Assembly: GCA_913060595.1 (NCBI GenBank)
Contig: CAJXSA010000047.1
Coordinates: 1 to 14,570, forward strand
Length of the DNA: 14,570 bases
Direction of reading: 5' to 3'
From: an uncultured Ignavibacteria bacterium
GTDB taxonomy: Bacteria > Bacteroidota > Ignavibacteria > SZUA-365
Position numbers and translations under genes: made by a program. Of this stretch, positions 6,551 through 13,394 are shown piece after piece. Position 1 is the stretch's first letter. Each line of letters begins with the position of its first letter. Below the pieces are notes generated by a model. It did no database searches, was not told where the DNA came from, and was given only the letters and a program-made list of their open reading frames with translations.

Positions 6551-7579
6551 TTACCCGAGATAAATCGGCGCCGGTGATGCGCACAGGAGAAATACTGCGT
6601 ATGAAGACCACCCCAGCACACGCCTTCCCGGTGTAAGTGCTTTTGTATCATAGATTTCGTGATGTTTCACCTTCACGACGAACACGATGAGCAGCGCCCA
6701 GAACAGCCAGCCGGGCCAGAACCACGCCTGATAGTCACCGAACGCTTCCATGAAAGCGAGTGCCGCATCGCCGAATCCGGCGAGTTCCATGAGCGCGGGG
6801 AGAATGCCAAGCGCCCCTGCGGTCCCGAGGACGGCGACGGTGATCAGGCCGACGGTGTGCTGCCTGTGTCCGAACATGGCATAGGTGATGTGCCCTCCGT
6901 CGAGCTGCCCGGCCGGCAGCAGATTCAGCGCCGTGACCAGCAGCCCGAACCAGCCGGTGATGAGAAACGGATAGTGATACATTTCGGTCATGGGCGGCAC
7001 GTAGGCGCCCGGACGGCTGAACAGCTGCTCCATGATGCTGTACAGCAGCGTTTTCCCGAATGTGAGCGCAAAACCGGGTTCCGCAGTGGCCGATGCATGC
7101 AGGGTGAAATCGTAATCCGGGTGTATGCCGAGCAGGAAGTCCTGTCCCGGGAGCGTCATGAAACCGTACGCAAGCACCAGGACGCTGGCGACGAAACCCG
7201 CGACGGGGCCGGCGATCCCGATATCGAAGAGTGCGCGCCGGTCGGGAATCTGTGCCTTGGTCCGTATCACCGCTCCCATGGTCCCGAAATTGATGAACTG
7301 CGGAAGCGGCGGCAGAGGGATGTAGTACGGCAGCGTGACGCGGACACGATGGTATCGCGCCGCGAAATAATGCCCGAATTCATGGCAGCTGAGAATGAAA
7401 AGCGCGGAAAAGGCGTACGGCAGTCCGATGGTGAAATTGGCGAGATCGATCTCGTTCTGCCAGAGCATGCCCGCGATGGTGGTCGTCACGAACGTGATGA
7501 GAAAAAGTGCGACATGGCGGGCGATCTGCATCGGCTGCAGTTCGGGGGGACGCACGCTGGTCAACTGGGGATCGTTCAT
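6551..7579 (-). CDS. Site-2-protease-like M50 membrane metalloprotease
   Basis: The predicted protein has 342 residues and several membrane segments. HEFGH (residues 66-70) is the zinc-binding HExxH site. NLLPAGQLDGGH (about 219-230) carries the third zinc ligand Asp in the usual NxxPxxxLDG context. These mark an intramembrane protease of the S2P/M50 family, which cuts transmembrane segments of regulators or leftover signal peptides; the substrate is not known. There is no PDZ domain, so it is unlike the typical RseP. I chose the ATG at 7579, preceded by AGGAA at 8 nt. A frame-compatible ATG at 7615 lacks a ribosome binding site. It follows the HAD phosphatase gene by about 45 nt and appears to be the last gene of the psd-to-M50 run, with a new promoter beyond it. 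Confidence 0.87.
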   Translation of the reverse strand: MNDPQLTSVRPPELQPMQIARHVALFLITFVTTTIAGMLWQNEIDLANFTIGLPYAFSALFILSCHEFGHYFAARYHRVRVTLPYYIPLPPLPQFINFGTMGAVIRTKAQIPDRRALFDIGIAGPVAGFVASVLVLAYGFMTLPGQDFLLGIHPDYDFTLHASATAEPGFALTFGKTLLYSIMEQLFSRPGAYVPPMTEMYHYPFLITGWFGLLVTALNLLPAGQLDGGHITYAMFGHRQHTVGLITVAVLGTAGALGILPALMELAGFGDAALAFMEAFGDYQAWFWPGWLFWALLIVFVVKVKHHEIYDTKALTPGRRVLGWSSYAVFLLCASPAPIYLG

Positions 7580-7624
7580 TCTGGCAGTTCCTGCTTCATC
7601 CGAAACACGGTGCATGCTCGGTGC

Positions 7625-8377
7625 TTATCCGCGGCTCCAGAGCTGCTGCCGGAGAACCTCCGCCCGCCTGCGCTTGCGGAGGGTTTTCTGCTGCAGCATG
7701 GTGTCGAGCTGGTCGCGCATCGCGGAGAAGGTGTACAACCGGCGAAAAGTGATGTTCTGCTCCTGGCAGTATGTCTCGAGCGCGCCGCGGGCGAATACCA
7801 TGTCCGCATACTGCGCCGCCTCGAAGTCCGAGCGGCCGTCACCCACGTACACGATGATATCCTCATCCCGTGCGAGAAGGGCCACGTGGTTGCTCTTGCA
7901 GTGGGCGATGTCCGGGCAGCGGGGATCATAATACGGAAAATGCATGTGTGCGCGGCCGTCGCGAAGCTCAAAGCGATTGCACAGCACAGGGACGTCGACG
8001 CCCGCCGCGGCGAACAGCGGTTCAATATACGCATCGACGCCGTCACTGAGCACATGCAGCGGAAAGCGCCGCTCATCGCACCACTGCACGAAACGGGGGA
8101 AACTCGCGTCGATCGCGTACGAGGAGAGAAACCGCGTGATGTCCCTCTCCCGGATCTCGCCCATCGCCGCGCAGAGCTGCCCGTAGGCCTCGGGCGCGGT
8201 GAGCTGTCCGGCGTTCCAGCGTCCGAGGATTTCCTCGAACGCAGCGTCGCCGCAGAAATGTCTGAACAGTTCTTCCCCCACATCCGCGGACGCAATGGTG
8301 CCGTCGAAGTCTGAGAAAATGCGCACCGTCGCTTCAGGGAGCCTGGAACGGAACTGCGTTGACGACACGCCGCTCAC
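7625..8377 (-). CDS. MtnX-like HAD-IB family phosphatase
   Basis: The protein has 250 residues with the complete haloacid dehalogenase set: FSDFDGT (nucleophile D23, acid/base D25), SDG (S111), K161 in HCKSN, and VGDGRSD (D180, D184) for magnesium. The spacing and helical cap between motifs I and II fit subclass IB, like phosphoserine phosphatase and MtnX of methionine salvage. No other methionine-salvage gene is nearby, so the substrate remains open. The start is GTG at 8377, overlapping the gatA stop as GTGA. A near-perfect AGGAGGT sits five bases ahead, inside the last codons of gatA (encoding Arg-Gly-Gly). This supports strong coupled translation. The basic tail RKRRRAEVLRQQ after about residue 230 is probably an extra helix. 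Confidence 0.82.
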   Translation of the reverse strand: MSGVSSTQFRSRLPEATVRIFSDFDGTIASADVGEELFRHFCGDAAFEEILGRWNAGQLTAPEAYGQLCAAMGEIRERDITRFLSSYAIDASFPRFVQWCDERRFPLHVLSDGVDAYIEPLFAAAGVDVPVLCNRFELRDGRAHMHFPYYDPRCPDIAHCKSNHVALLARDEDIIVYVGDGRSDFEAAQYADMVFARGALETYCQEQNITFRRLYTFSAMRDQLDTMLQQKTLRKRRRAEVLRQQLWSRG

Positions 8378-9861
8378 CGCGCACCTCCTCTGACATCCGC
8401 CCCCTGGGCCGCGAGGACGCGTTCGACACAGCCCGCCGCGGCGTAGAGCGTCGATTCATCAAATGCGCCGGCCATGAACTGCACGGCGAGCGGCCGTCCC
8501 CGTGCGTCGGCACCCGCGGGAACGCTGATGGCGGGAACACCGGTGAGGTTGGCTGCCGTGTTGAACAGATCAGTGAGATACATGTGCAGCGGATCGCGCA
8601 ACCGCTCGCCGAACGCGAACGGGGGACCGGGTGTGACAGGGGTCAGCAGCAGATCGATGTCGTTGAACATTGCCGCGAACTCCTCGCGGATCTGTCGACG
8701 CACGCATCGGGCGCGGTCATACCAGTCCGCCTCCTCCCCTTCCTCGAGCAGTTGTGTTCCAAGGAGAATCCGGCGCTGCACTTCGCGGCCGAACCCGCTG
8801 CCCCTGCTCGCGCGGTATCGCTTCTCGAGTGCGCGCGCCATGCGCGCAGCGTTTCCTCCTGCACGCTCCACGGCGTCTCCCTCCGGACGGCCCAGGCGTA
8901 CGCCGTCGTAGCGTGCAAGATTGGATGACGCTTCGACATTGGCGATGACAAAGTATGCGGGAAAAACAAGCGTGCTGTGTGGCAGGGACACCTCACGGAG
9001 CTCTGCTCCCGCATCACGCAGCATCGCGCCCACCAGGCGCACGCGCGCACGCATGTCATCGGGCACTTCTTCCCCCATGTACTCGCGGGGAATTCCGATG
9101 CGGAGACCGTCGACCCCGCGATCCACGGCCGCAACGTAATCGTCGACGGGAGTGCGTGCCGTCGTCGCATCGCGGGAGTCGGGACCGGCGATGACAGCCA
9201 GGATGCGGGCGCTGTCGCGCACATCGGCGGTGATCGGTCCCACCTGGTCGCAGCTGGAGGCAAACGCGATGAGACCGGAACGGGACACCCTGCCCCAGGT
9301 GGGCTTCATGCCCACCGTGCCGGTGTATGCGGCGGGCTGTCGCACCGAACCGCCGGTGTCGCTTCCCAGCGCTGCGTGCACGAGTCCCCCGGCGACGGCG
9401 GCGGCGCTGCCGCTGCTGCTGCCGCCCGGAACCAGGTCTTCGAGGAACGGATGGAGCGTCGGTCCGTACGCGGACGTTTCCCCGGATGACCCCATGGCAA
9501 ATTCGTCCATGTTGCAGCGACCCACGATCACCGCCCCGGCATCGCGCAGACGCGTCACCACGGTCGCGTCATAGACGGCGCGGTGGTGCGCCAGCATGCG
9601 CGAAGCCGCGGTTGTTTTCTTTCCTTCGATGCAGATATTGTCCTTTATCCCGATCAGCATGCCTTCGAGCGGGCGAGCGCGTTCCGTGCGTATCCGCTCG
9701 TCGCATTCCGCGGCCGTCGCGCGCGCCTCCTCGTCGAACACTTCGATGAAGGCGTTGTAACCCTCCTCCCGTGTCACGCGTTCGAGCGTCCCTGCAACGA
9801 GAGAGGCACAGAATTCCTTCCGTGCCTCAATACGATTTCGTACGTGCGTGTAATGCATCAT
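8374..9861 (-). CDS. gatA: Aspartyl/glutamyl-tRNA(Asn/Gln) amidotransferase subunit A
   Basis: The protein has 495 residues, normal for GatA. The amidase-signature triad is present with canonical spacing: K73 in GIKDN, the cis-Ser S148 in GGSSSGS and the nucleophile S172 in GSDTGGSVR (75 and 99 residues apart). NMDEFAMGSSGE and AYGPTLHP are characteristic of GatA rather than general amidases. GatA releases ammonia from glutamine for GatB, which converts misacylated Glu-tRNA(Gln) or Asp-tRNA(Asn). gatB and gatC are not in this window, which is common in Bacteroidota, where the three are scattered. The start at tandem ATGs (9861 and 9858) has only a poor ribosome binding site, and the 65-nt gap upstream carries small GC hairpins. 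The stop overlaps the HAD gene start by 4 nt. Confidence 0.93.
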   Translation of the reverse strand: MMHYTHVRNRIEARKEFCASLVAGTLERVTREEGYNAFIEVFDEEARATAAECDERIRTERARPLEGMLIGIKDNICIEGKKTTAASRMLAHHRAVYDATVVTRLRDAGAVIVGRCNMDEFAMGSSGETSAYGPTLHPFLEDLVPGGSSSGSAAAVAGGLVHAALGSDTGGSVRQPAAYTGTVGMKPTWGRVSRSGLIAFASSCDQVGPITADVRDSARILAVIAGPDSRDATTARTPVDDYVAAVDRGVDGLRIGIPREYMGEEVPDDMRARVRLVGAMLRDAGAELREVSLPHSTLVFPAYFVIANVEASSNLARYDGVRLGRPEGDAVERAGGNAARMARALEKRYRASRGSGFGREVQRRILLGTQLLEEGEEADWYDRARCVRRQIREEFAAMFNDIDLLLTPVTPGPPFAFGERLRDPLHMYLTDLFNTAANLTGVPAISVPAGADARGRPLAVQFMAGAFDESTLYAAAGCVERVLAAQGADVRGGAR

Positions 9862-9926
9862 GCTGACATGACATCAGATGCGGGGCTGCGACCCCGTTCT
9901 CCCGCAGATCCTCCGCGGAGACGGAC
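9862..9926 (-). promoter_or_regulatory. tatA-gatA spacer with two small GC stems
   Basis: The gap holds a perfect 10-bp palindrome CTCCGCGGAG (9911-9920) and a hairpin CGGGG-CTGCGA-CCCCG (9881-9896). Neither is followed by a T-tract. They may slow or partly end transcription between tatA and gatA, or shape the gatA leader. No promoter motif stands out. Confidence 0.3.
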
Positions 9927-10118
9927 TTAGCCCTGCTTTTTTTCTTCCTTCTTCTCTTCGAGACTGATGTCTTCCTGAATGTCTTTCGCTGCCTTGCGAA
10001 ATTCCTTGATTCCCTTGCCGAGTCCCTGCGCGAGATCGGGGATTTTCTTGGCGCCGAAGAAGATGATGACGAGCAGCAGTATGATGAGAATTTCCCATCC
10101 GCCGATATTTCCGAACAT
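9927..10118 (-). CDS. tatA: Twin-arginine translocase subunit TatA/TatE
   Basis: The protein has 63 residues: a short N-terminus (MFGNIGGWE), one membrane helix (about 9-21), the hinge FGAKKIPDLA, then an amphipathic helix (GLGKGIKEFRKAAKD) and a charged Lys/Glu tail. This is the textbook TatA layout. TatA oligomerises with TatC to export folded proteins bearing twin-arginine signals across the inner membrane. The ATG at 10118 is chosen because AGGAGGT lies 6 nt ahead and the homology begins there. A longer frame to 10223 would run back into purQ and add unrelated residues. The ribosome binding site overlaps the purQ stop codon (TAGGAGG), so the two genes are probably co-translated. tatC is not in view. 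Confidence 0.93.
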   Translation of the reverse strand: MFGNIGGWEILIILLLVIIFFGAKKIPDLAQGLGKGIKEFRKAAKDIQEDISLEEKKEEKKQG

Positions 10119-10128
10119 GATAAACCTC

Positions 10129-10848
10129 CTATGAAAGGGCCGGGACGGTGCCCGCGATATTTTCGACCAGGGATGCAAACACGCCGAGTCCGTCCGCGGA
10201 ACCCAGCAGGTCTTCGACGACACGCTCGGGATGCGGCATCATGCCCAGCACGTTGCCCTGCTCGTTGACAATACCGGCGATATTGCTGCGGGAGCCGTTC
10301 GGATTGGCGGCGTCGGTCACGCTGCCGTCGGCCTCCGCGTAGCGGAAAACCACCTGTCCGTTGTCTTCGAGCGCCTTGAGCGTCTCATCGTCAGTATAGA
10401 AATTTCCCTCACCATGAGCAACGGGAATGCGCAGCACCTGTCCCTGCGCGTATTGCGAGGTGAACGCGGTCTGCGCGTTCTCAACGCGAAGATGTACGTC
10501 GCGGCAGACGAATTTCAGCGATGCGTTGCGCAGGAGTGCGCCGGGAAGCAGTCCCGACTCTGTCAGGATCTGAAAACCGTTGCAGATGCCGATCACGTGG
10601 CCGCCGCGCTCGGCGTGACGGATCACTTCACGCATCACGGGGGAAAAACGGGAGATCGCGCCGCAGCGAAGGTAGTCACCGTAGGAGAAGCCACCGGGCA
10701 GGACGATCACATCCACGCCTCCAAGGTCGCTTTCCTTGTGCCAGAGGAACTGCGCACGCTCACCGAGCACATGCTTGGCGGCGTGATACGCGTCATGATC
10801 ACAGTTGGAGCCGGGGAAAACGACGATGCCGAATTTCACTCCTGCCAT
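10129..10848 (-). CDS. purQ: Phosphoribosylformylglycinamidine synthase subunit PurQ (glutaminase)
   Basis: The protein has 239 residues and is a class I glutamine amidotransferase. GICNGFQ contains the nucleophile C89, and MMPHPERV carries H206 and E208 of the triad. PGGFSYGDYLRCGA is the PurQ-specific loop. With PurS and PurL it makes FGAM synthase in the fourth step of purine synthesis, supplying ammonia from glutamine. It starts 1 nt after the purS stop (TGATATG), with GGAGG nine bases ahead inside purS. purL is not in the window. The neighbouring tatA has no purine role, so the run is a mixed housekeeping operon. Confidence 0.95.
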   Translation of the reverse strand: MAGVKFGIVVFPGSNCDHDAYHAAKHVLGERAQFLWHKESDLGGVDVIVLPGGFSYGDYLRCGAISRFSPVMREVIRHAERGGHVIGICNGFQILTESGLLPGALLRNASLKFVCRDVHLRVENAQTAFTSQYAQGQVLRIPVAHGEGNFYTDDETLKALEDNGQVVFRYAEADGSVTDAANPNGSRSNIAGIVNEQGNVLGMMPHPERVVEDLLGSADGLGVFASLVENIAGTVPALS

Positions 10849-10849
10849 A

Positions 10850-11098
10850 TCACAGTTCCTCCAGTGCGAAGGTGTAATCCTCCATCACGGGATTTGCCAG
10901 AAGCTTGCTGCAGGCCGTATCGACGGCGGCCTCCGCCTCCTCCCTGCTCGGAGCGTCGACGGTCAGTTCGATTTCCTTGCCGACGCGCACACCCGAGAGC
11001 TGGGTGTATTCCAGCGACTGCAGGGCATGCTCGATGGCCTTCCCCTCAGGATCGAGAATGGACGGTCGAAGTTTCACGGTGATAATCGCTTTGTACAT
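10850..11098 (-). CDS. purS: Phosphoribosylformylglycinamidine synthase subunit PurS
   Basis: The protein has 82 residues, the usual PurS size. YKAIITVKLRPSILDPEG at the N-terminus and VRVGKEIEL in the middle are characteristic of PurS. It is a small dimer that bridges PurQ and the small-type PurL and is needed for ammonia transfer in FGAM synthase. Its presence implies a small PurL elsewhere in the genome. AAAGG six bases before the ATG overlaps the pssA stop codon, and purQ follows at once, so the three are likely on one transcript. Confidence 0.94.
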   Translation of the reverse strand: MYKAIITVKLRPSILDPEGKAIEHALQSLEYTQLSGVRVGKEIELTVDAPSREEAEAAVDTACSKLLANPVMEDYTFALEEL

Positions 11099-11107
11099 GG
11101 TCTACCT

Positions 11108-11917
11108 TTATGATTGCGAATCGACGGAAACGGGGTTCTGCTGTCTGTCTTCTTCTTCGTCTTCGTCCTCATCCTCCGTGTCTTCTCGCGGGCCGCCGTG
11201 TCCGCCGAGGCGGCGCAGCTGTCTTCCGAGAGCGAACACCGGTCCGGTGAGTCCGAGCGTCAGCAAAACGGGAAACAGGAGCTTGCCCGCGGATATCACG
11301 ACCGCGAGTGCACTGACGGTGAACACTCCCATGCGCACCGGCTGCGTCCGGAACGCATGCAGGGAAATCTTCGGGATGACCGGATAGCGCACGGTGCTGA
11401 TCATCAGGATGCCACAGGCGGCGGTGAGGGCGATCAGCGCGTACTGCAGCTGCTCGCTCGCCCTGATCTCTTCAGGCCGGAAGAAGAGCACGAAGGAAAT
11501 CAGTGTCAGCGCCGCCAGCGGAATGGGCATGCCCGTGAAATGATCCTTGGAGAATCCAACAAGCTGCACGTTGAATCGCGCGAGGCGGAGTGCGCCCAGA
11601 ATCAGGGGCGCGGCGGAGACGAGCATGCCGAAGGTGCCGTATTCATGCAGTGCGAGGGAATAGATGAGGAAGGACGGCGAGACACCGAAGCTCACCACGT
11701 CGGCAAGGGAATCGAGTTCGACACCGAATTCGCTTTCGGAGCGCGTCAGACGCGCCATGAACCCGTCCAGCGCATCACAGCCGGCGGAAAGCACGATGTA
11801 CCACGCGGCCTGCACGTACAGTCCCTGCACCGCGAAAATGATGCTCAGGAACCCGAAGAAAATGTTCAGCACGGTGAACAGATTCGGGACGATGGACCTG
11901 CTGAGCCGTATTCTCAA
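11108..11917 (-). CDS. pssA: CDP-diacylglycerol-serine O-phosphatidyltransferase
   Basis: The protein has 269 residues and multiple membrane segments. DG-x2-AR-x8-G-x3-D-x3-D at residues 51-73 (DGFMAR ... G65, D69, D73) is the complete CDP-alcohol phosphatidyltransferase motif. SIVPNLFTVLNIFFGFLSI at the start is typical of PssA. It makes phosphatidylserine from CDP-diacylglycerol and serine for the Psd enzyme encoded just upstream. I chose the TTG at 11917, preceded by GAAGG at 6 nt. The frame stays open to an ATG at 12040, but that would overlap psd and add non-homologous residues. The psd stop is 31 nt upstream of this start. The C-terminus has an unusual acidic tail (EDTEDEDEDEEEDR) on the likely cytoplasmic side, encoded by a low-complexity tract. 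Confidence 0.92.
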   Translation of the reverse strand: MRIRLSRSIVPNLFTVLNIFFGFLSIIFAVQGLYVQAAWYIVLSAGCDALDGFMARLTRSESEFGVELDSLADVVSFGVSPSFLIYSLALHEYGTFGMLVSAAPLILGALRLARFNVQLVGFSKDHFTGMPIPLAALTLISFVLFFRPEEIRASEQLQYALIALTAACGILMISTVRYPVIPKISLHAFRTQPVRMGVFTVSALAVVISAGKLLFPVLLTLGLTGPVFALGRQLRRLGGHGGPREDTEDEDEDEEEDRQQNPVSVDSQS

Positions 11918-11948
11918 TGCGTGCCTTCGCTTGCCGGTGAATAATCGA

Positions 11949-12599
11949 TCAGCGCGTGACCGTGGCGAGCACAGTTTCGCCCGCCACCACGTGCTGATCC
12001 ATGGATACCTTGATGTCAGCGTCGAGCGGCATGAGCACATCGACGCGGGATCCGAATTTAATCATGCCGAAGCGCCGTCCGGCCACGGCGCTGTCGCCCA
12101 CGGTGAGGGGACAGACGATGCGACGCGCGACGAAGCCGGCGATCTGCTTGAAAAGCACCTTGAACTCGCCCGTGTTGATCCCGATGAGCGTGCGCTCGTT
12201 GAGGTCACTCGCCTTGTCCTCGAACGCCATGACATACCGTCCCTCGACATAGCGGAAAAATTCCACGGTGCCGCTGACAGGAAAACGGTTGACGTGCACG
12301 TTGAGCGGGGACATGAAAATGCACACCTGCAGTGCGCGTCCGCCAAGAAATTCCGGCTCATCGATCTCGGAAATGTTCACGATCTTCCCGTCCGCCGGGG
12401 ATATGATGCCGCCGGGCACGTCGGGCGTGGTGCGATCGGGATCACGGAAAAAATTCAGCGTGAACAGCAGCGTGCCCAGTCCCACGGTGATCAGAATGAT
12501 GCGCAGGGGCACATTGGACACAAAGAAGCCGATAATCACCACTGCGAGGGCGATGATCAGTATCGGTATTGCGACATCGAGTCCGTATTTCGTGAGCAT
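11949..12599 (-). CDS. psd: Phosphatidylserine decarboxylase (short, group II type)
   Basis: From the ATG at 12599 the product is 216 residues, with two hydrophobic N-terminal segments after MLTKYG. FRDPDR, SPADGKI, SPLNVHVNR and KFGSRVD are the family landmarks. The Gly-Ser pair near residue 183-184 is the self-cleavage site that creates the pyruvoyl cofactor, and the Asp of SPADG and the His of NVHVNR complete the processing triad. It decarboxylates phosphatidylserine to phosphatidylethanolamine at the inner membrane. A TTG at 12644 with AGGTGG ahead would add 15 residues. The ATG is preferred because short family members usually begin shortly before the YG, but its ribosome binding site is weaker. 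It is paired with pssA, the preceding enzyme of the pathway. Confidence 0.92.
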   Translation of the reverse strand: MLTKYGLDVAIPILIIALAVVIIGFFVSNVPLRIILITVGLGTLLFTLNFFRDPDRTTPDVPGGIISPADGKIVNISEIDEPEFLGGRALQVCIFMSPLNVHVNRFPVSGTVEFFRYVEGRYVMAFEDKASDLNERTLIGINTGEFKVLFKQIAGFVARRIVCPLTVGDSAVAGRRFGMIKFGSRVDVLMPLDADIKVSMDQHVVAGETVLATVTR

Positions 12600-12783
12600 G
12601 CCGGATGTATCTCGTCTGGAAACAAAAGGAAGCGGCGCGCTCAAGCGCCACCTGTGCGAATCCCTCTAAGATATTCAAAACGCGCGTGGATTCATAGCAG
12701 GCGCGGCGCGCGCGGCAGGCCGCAGTATTGTTTTTCCATGACAGCGGAGCTAAGTTTATGGTTTGATATGAATTGAGGAAAAC
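12600..12783. promoter_or_regulatory. Divergent promoter region between psd and the methyltransferase-family gene
   Basis: The plus-strand side has a clear candidate promoter at 12728-12758. On the minus-strand side, TATCTTAG (complement of 12664-12671) is a 7/8 match to TAnnTTTG but lacks a convincing TTG partner. Between them lies an almost pure G/C block at 12698-12723 with overlapping CGCG palindromes. Confidence 0.4.
12728..12758 (+). promoter_or_regulatory. Candidate promoter of the methyltransferase-lpxB operon
   Basis: TTG at 12728-12730, a 20-nt spacer and TAAGTTTA at 12751-12758 give a 7/8 match to the Bacteroidota -7 box, with the same spacing as the promoter at 6488-6518. Transcription would begin near 12764, about 20 nt before the GTG start at 12784, leaving room for the GAGGA ribosome binding site. 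Confidence 0.45.
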
Positions 12784-13356
12784 GTGACCATACGACAGTT
12801 CCTGTTCCGCAACCGGAGCTACACCCCGCTCCCTTTTGTCCTCGTGATGCTGATTTTCGCCCGGCCGACGCTTACCAGCCTGCTGATCGGCTTCGCGGTG
12901 TCCGCGCTCGGAGAATTCCTGCGCGCCTGGGGTGTTTTCTATGTCGGCAGTGAAACGCGCGTCACAGGAGAAGTGGGGGCGAGCAAACTCGTCACCTCCG
13001 GTCCGTTCGCCTTCGTGCGCAATCCCCTCTACGTGGGCAACATCCTCATCTACCTCGGCGTGGGCATCATGTCGCTCGCGCTCTGGCCCTGGCTGCAGAT
13101 CTTCGCCCTGCTCTGGTTTTTCTTCCAGTACACGATGATCGTCACGGAAGAGGAAGAATTCCTGCGTGAAAAATTCGGACAGGAGTACGACGATTACTGT
13201 GCAAAAGTGCCGCGCTTCTTCTTTCGCCTCACACCGTACCGCTCCTGGCATCCGGTGGACATCGACTGGAAGGCCGGGTGGCAGTCGGAAACGCGCACCC
13301 TGCAGGCTTTTTTCATTGCCACGCTCATCCTGATCATTATCTGGATCATCCGATGA
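12784..13356 (+). CDS. Isoprenylcysteine carboxyl methyltransferase / phospholipid methyltransferase-family membrane protein
   Basis: The protein has 190 residues with about four or five membrane segments. SGPFAFVRNPLYVGN (72-86) and EEEEFLREKFGQEYDDYCAKVPRF (122-145; key residues E, E, FG, Y, Y and RF) are the S-adenosylmethionine-binding signature shared by ICMT and bacterial phospholipid N-methyltransferases. The GTG start at 12784 is supported by GAGGA about 5 nt upstream and a promoter just before it. A bacterium has no prenylated CaaX proteins to methylate, so a lipid or other small hydrophobic acceptor is more likely. Divergence from psd-pssA makes phosphatidylethanolamine a reasonable guess, but that is inference from position. 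The last 25 residues form another hydrophobic helix (FFIATLILIIIWIIR), perhaps an additional anchor. Confidence 0.8.
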   Translation: MTIRQFLFRNRSYTPLPFVLVMLIFARPTLTSLLIGFAVSALGEFLRAWGVFYVGSETRVTGEVGASKLVTSGPFAFVRNPLYVGNILIYLGVGIMSLALWPWLQIFALLWFFFQYTMIVTEEEEFLREKFGQEYDDYCAKVPRFFFRLTPYRSWHPVDIDWKAGWQSETRTLQAFFIATLILIIIWIIR

Positions 13357-13394
13357 CCCGTCTCACCGCATCCGGCTCCGCCGCCCTGTCATGA
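13353..13394 (+). other. 13-codon micro-ORF linking the methyltransferase stop to the lpxB start
   Basis: ATG at 13353 overlaps the TGA of the upstream gene (ATGA). The 13-codon frame MTRLTASGSAALS ends at a TGA that overlaps the lpxB ATG (again ATGA). No Shine-Dalgarno is visible before lpxB, so ribosomes could reach it by termination-reinitiation through this frame. Expression is unproven, and chance is possible in a 34-nt gap. Confidence 0.3.

Noticed and set aside
6659..8314. 551-codon open frame on the plus strand
   Set aside because: It lies antisense to the M50 protease and HAD phosphatase genes, both with intact catalytic motifs. Its product is Glu/Arg/His-rich without any domain pattern, as expected for an antisense shadow in GC-rich DNA.
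10119..10223. Longer N-terminus for TatA starting at 10223
   Set aside because: It would overlap the end of purQ. TatA similarity and a near-perfect Shine-Dalgarno both place the start at 10118.
11918..12040. Longer N-terminus for PssA starting at 12040
   Set aside because: It would overlap psd by about 90 nt and adds Arg/Ser-rich shadow sequence. Family similarity starts at the TTG at 11917, which has a good ribosome binding site.
11664..12776. 370-codon open frame on the plus strand
   Set aside because: It is antisense to pssA and psd and runs through their spacer and the divergent promoter region. There are no domain features.
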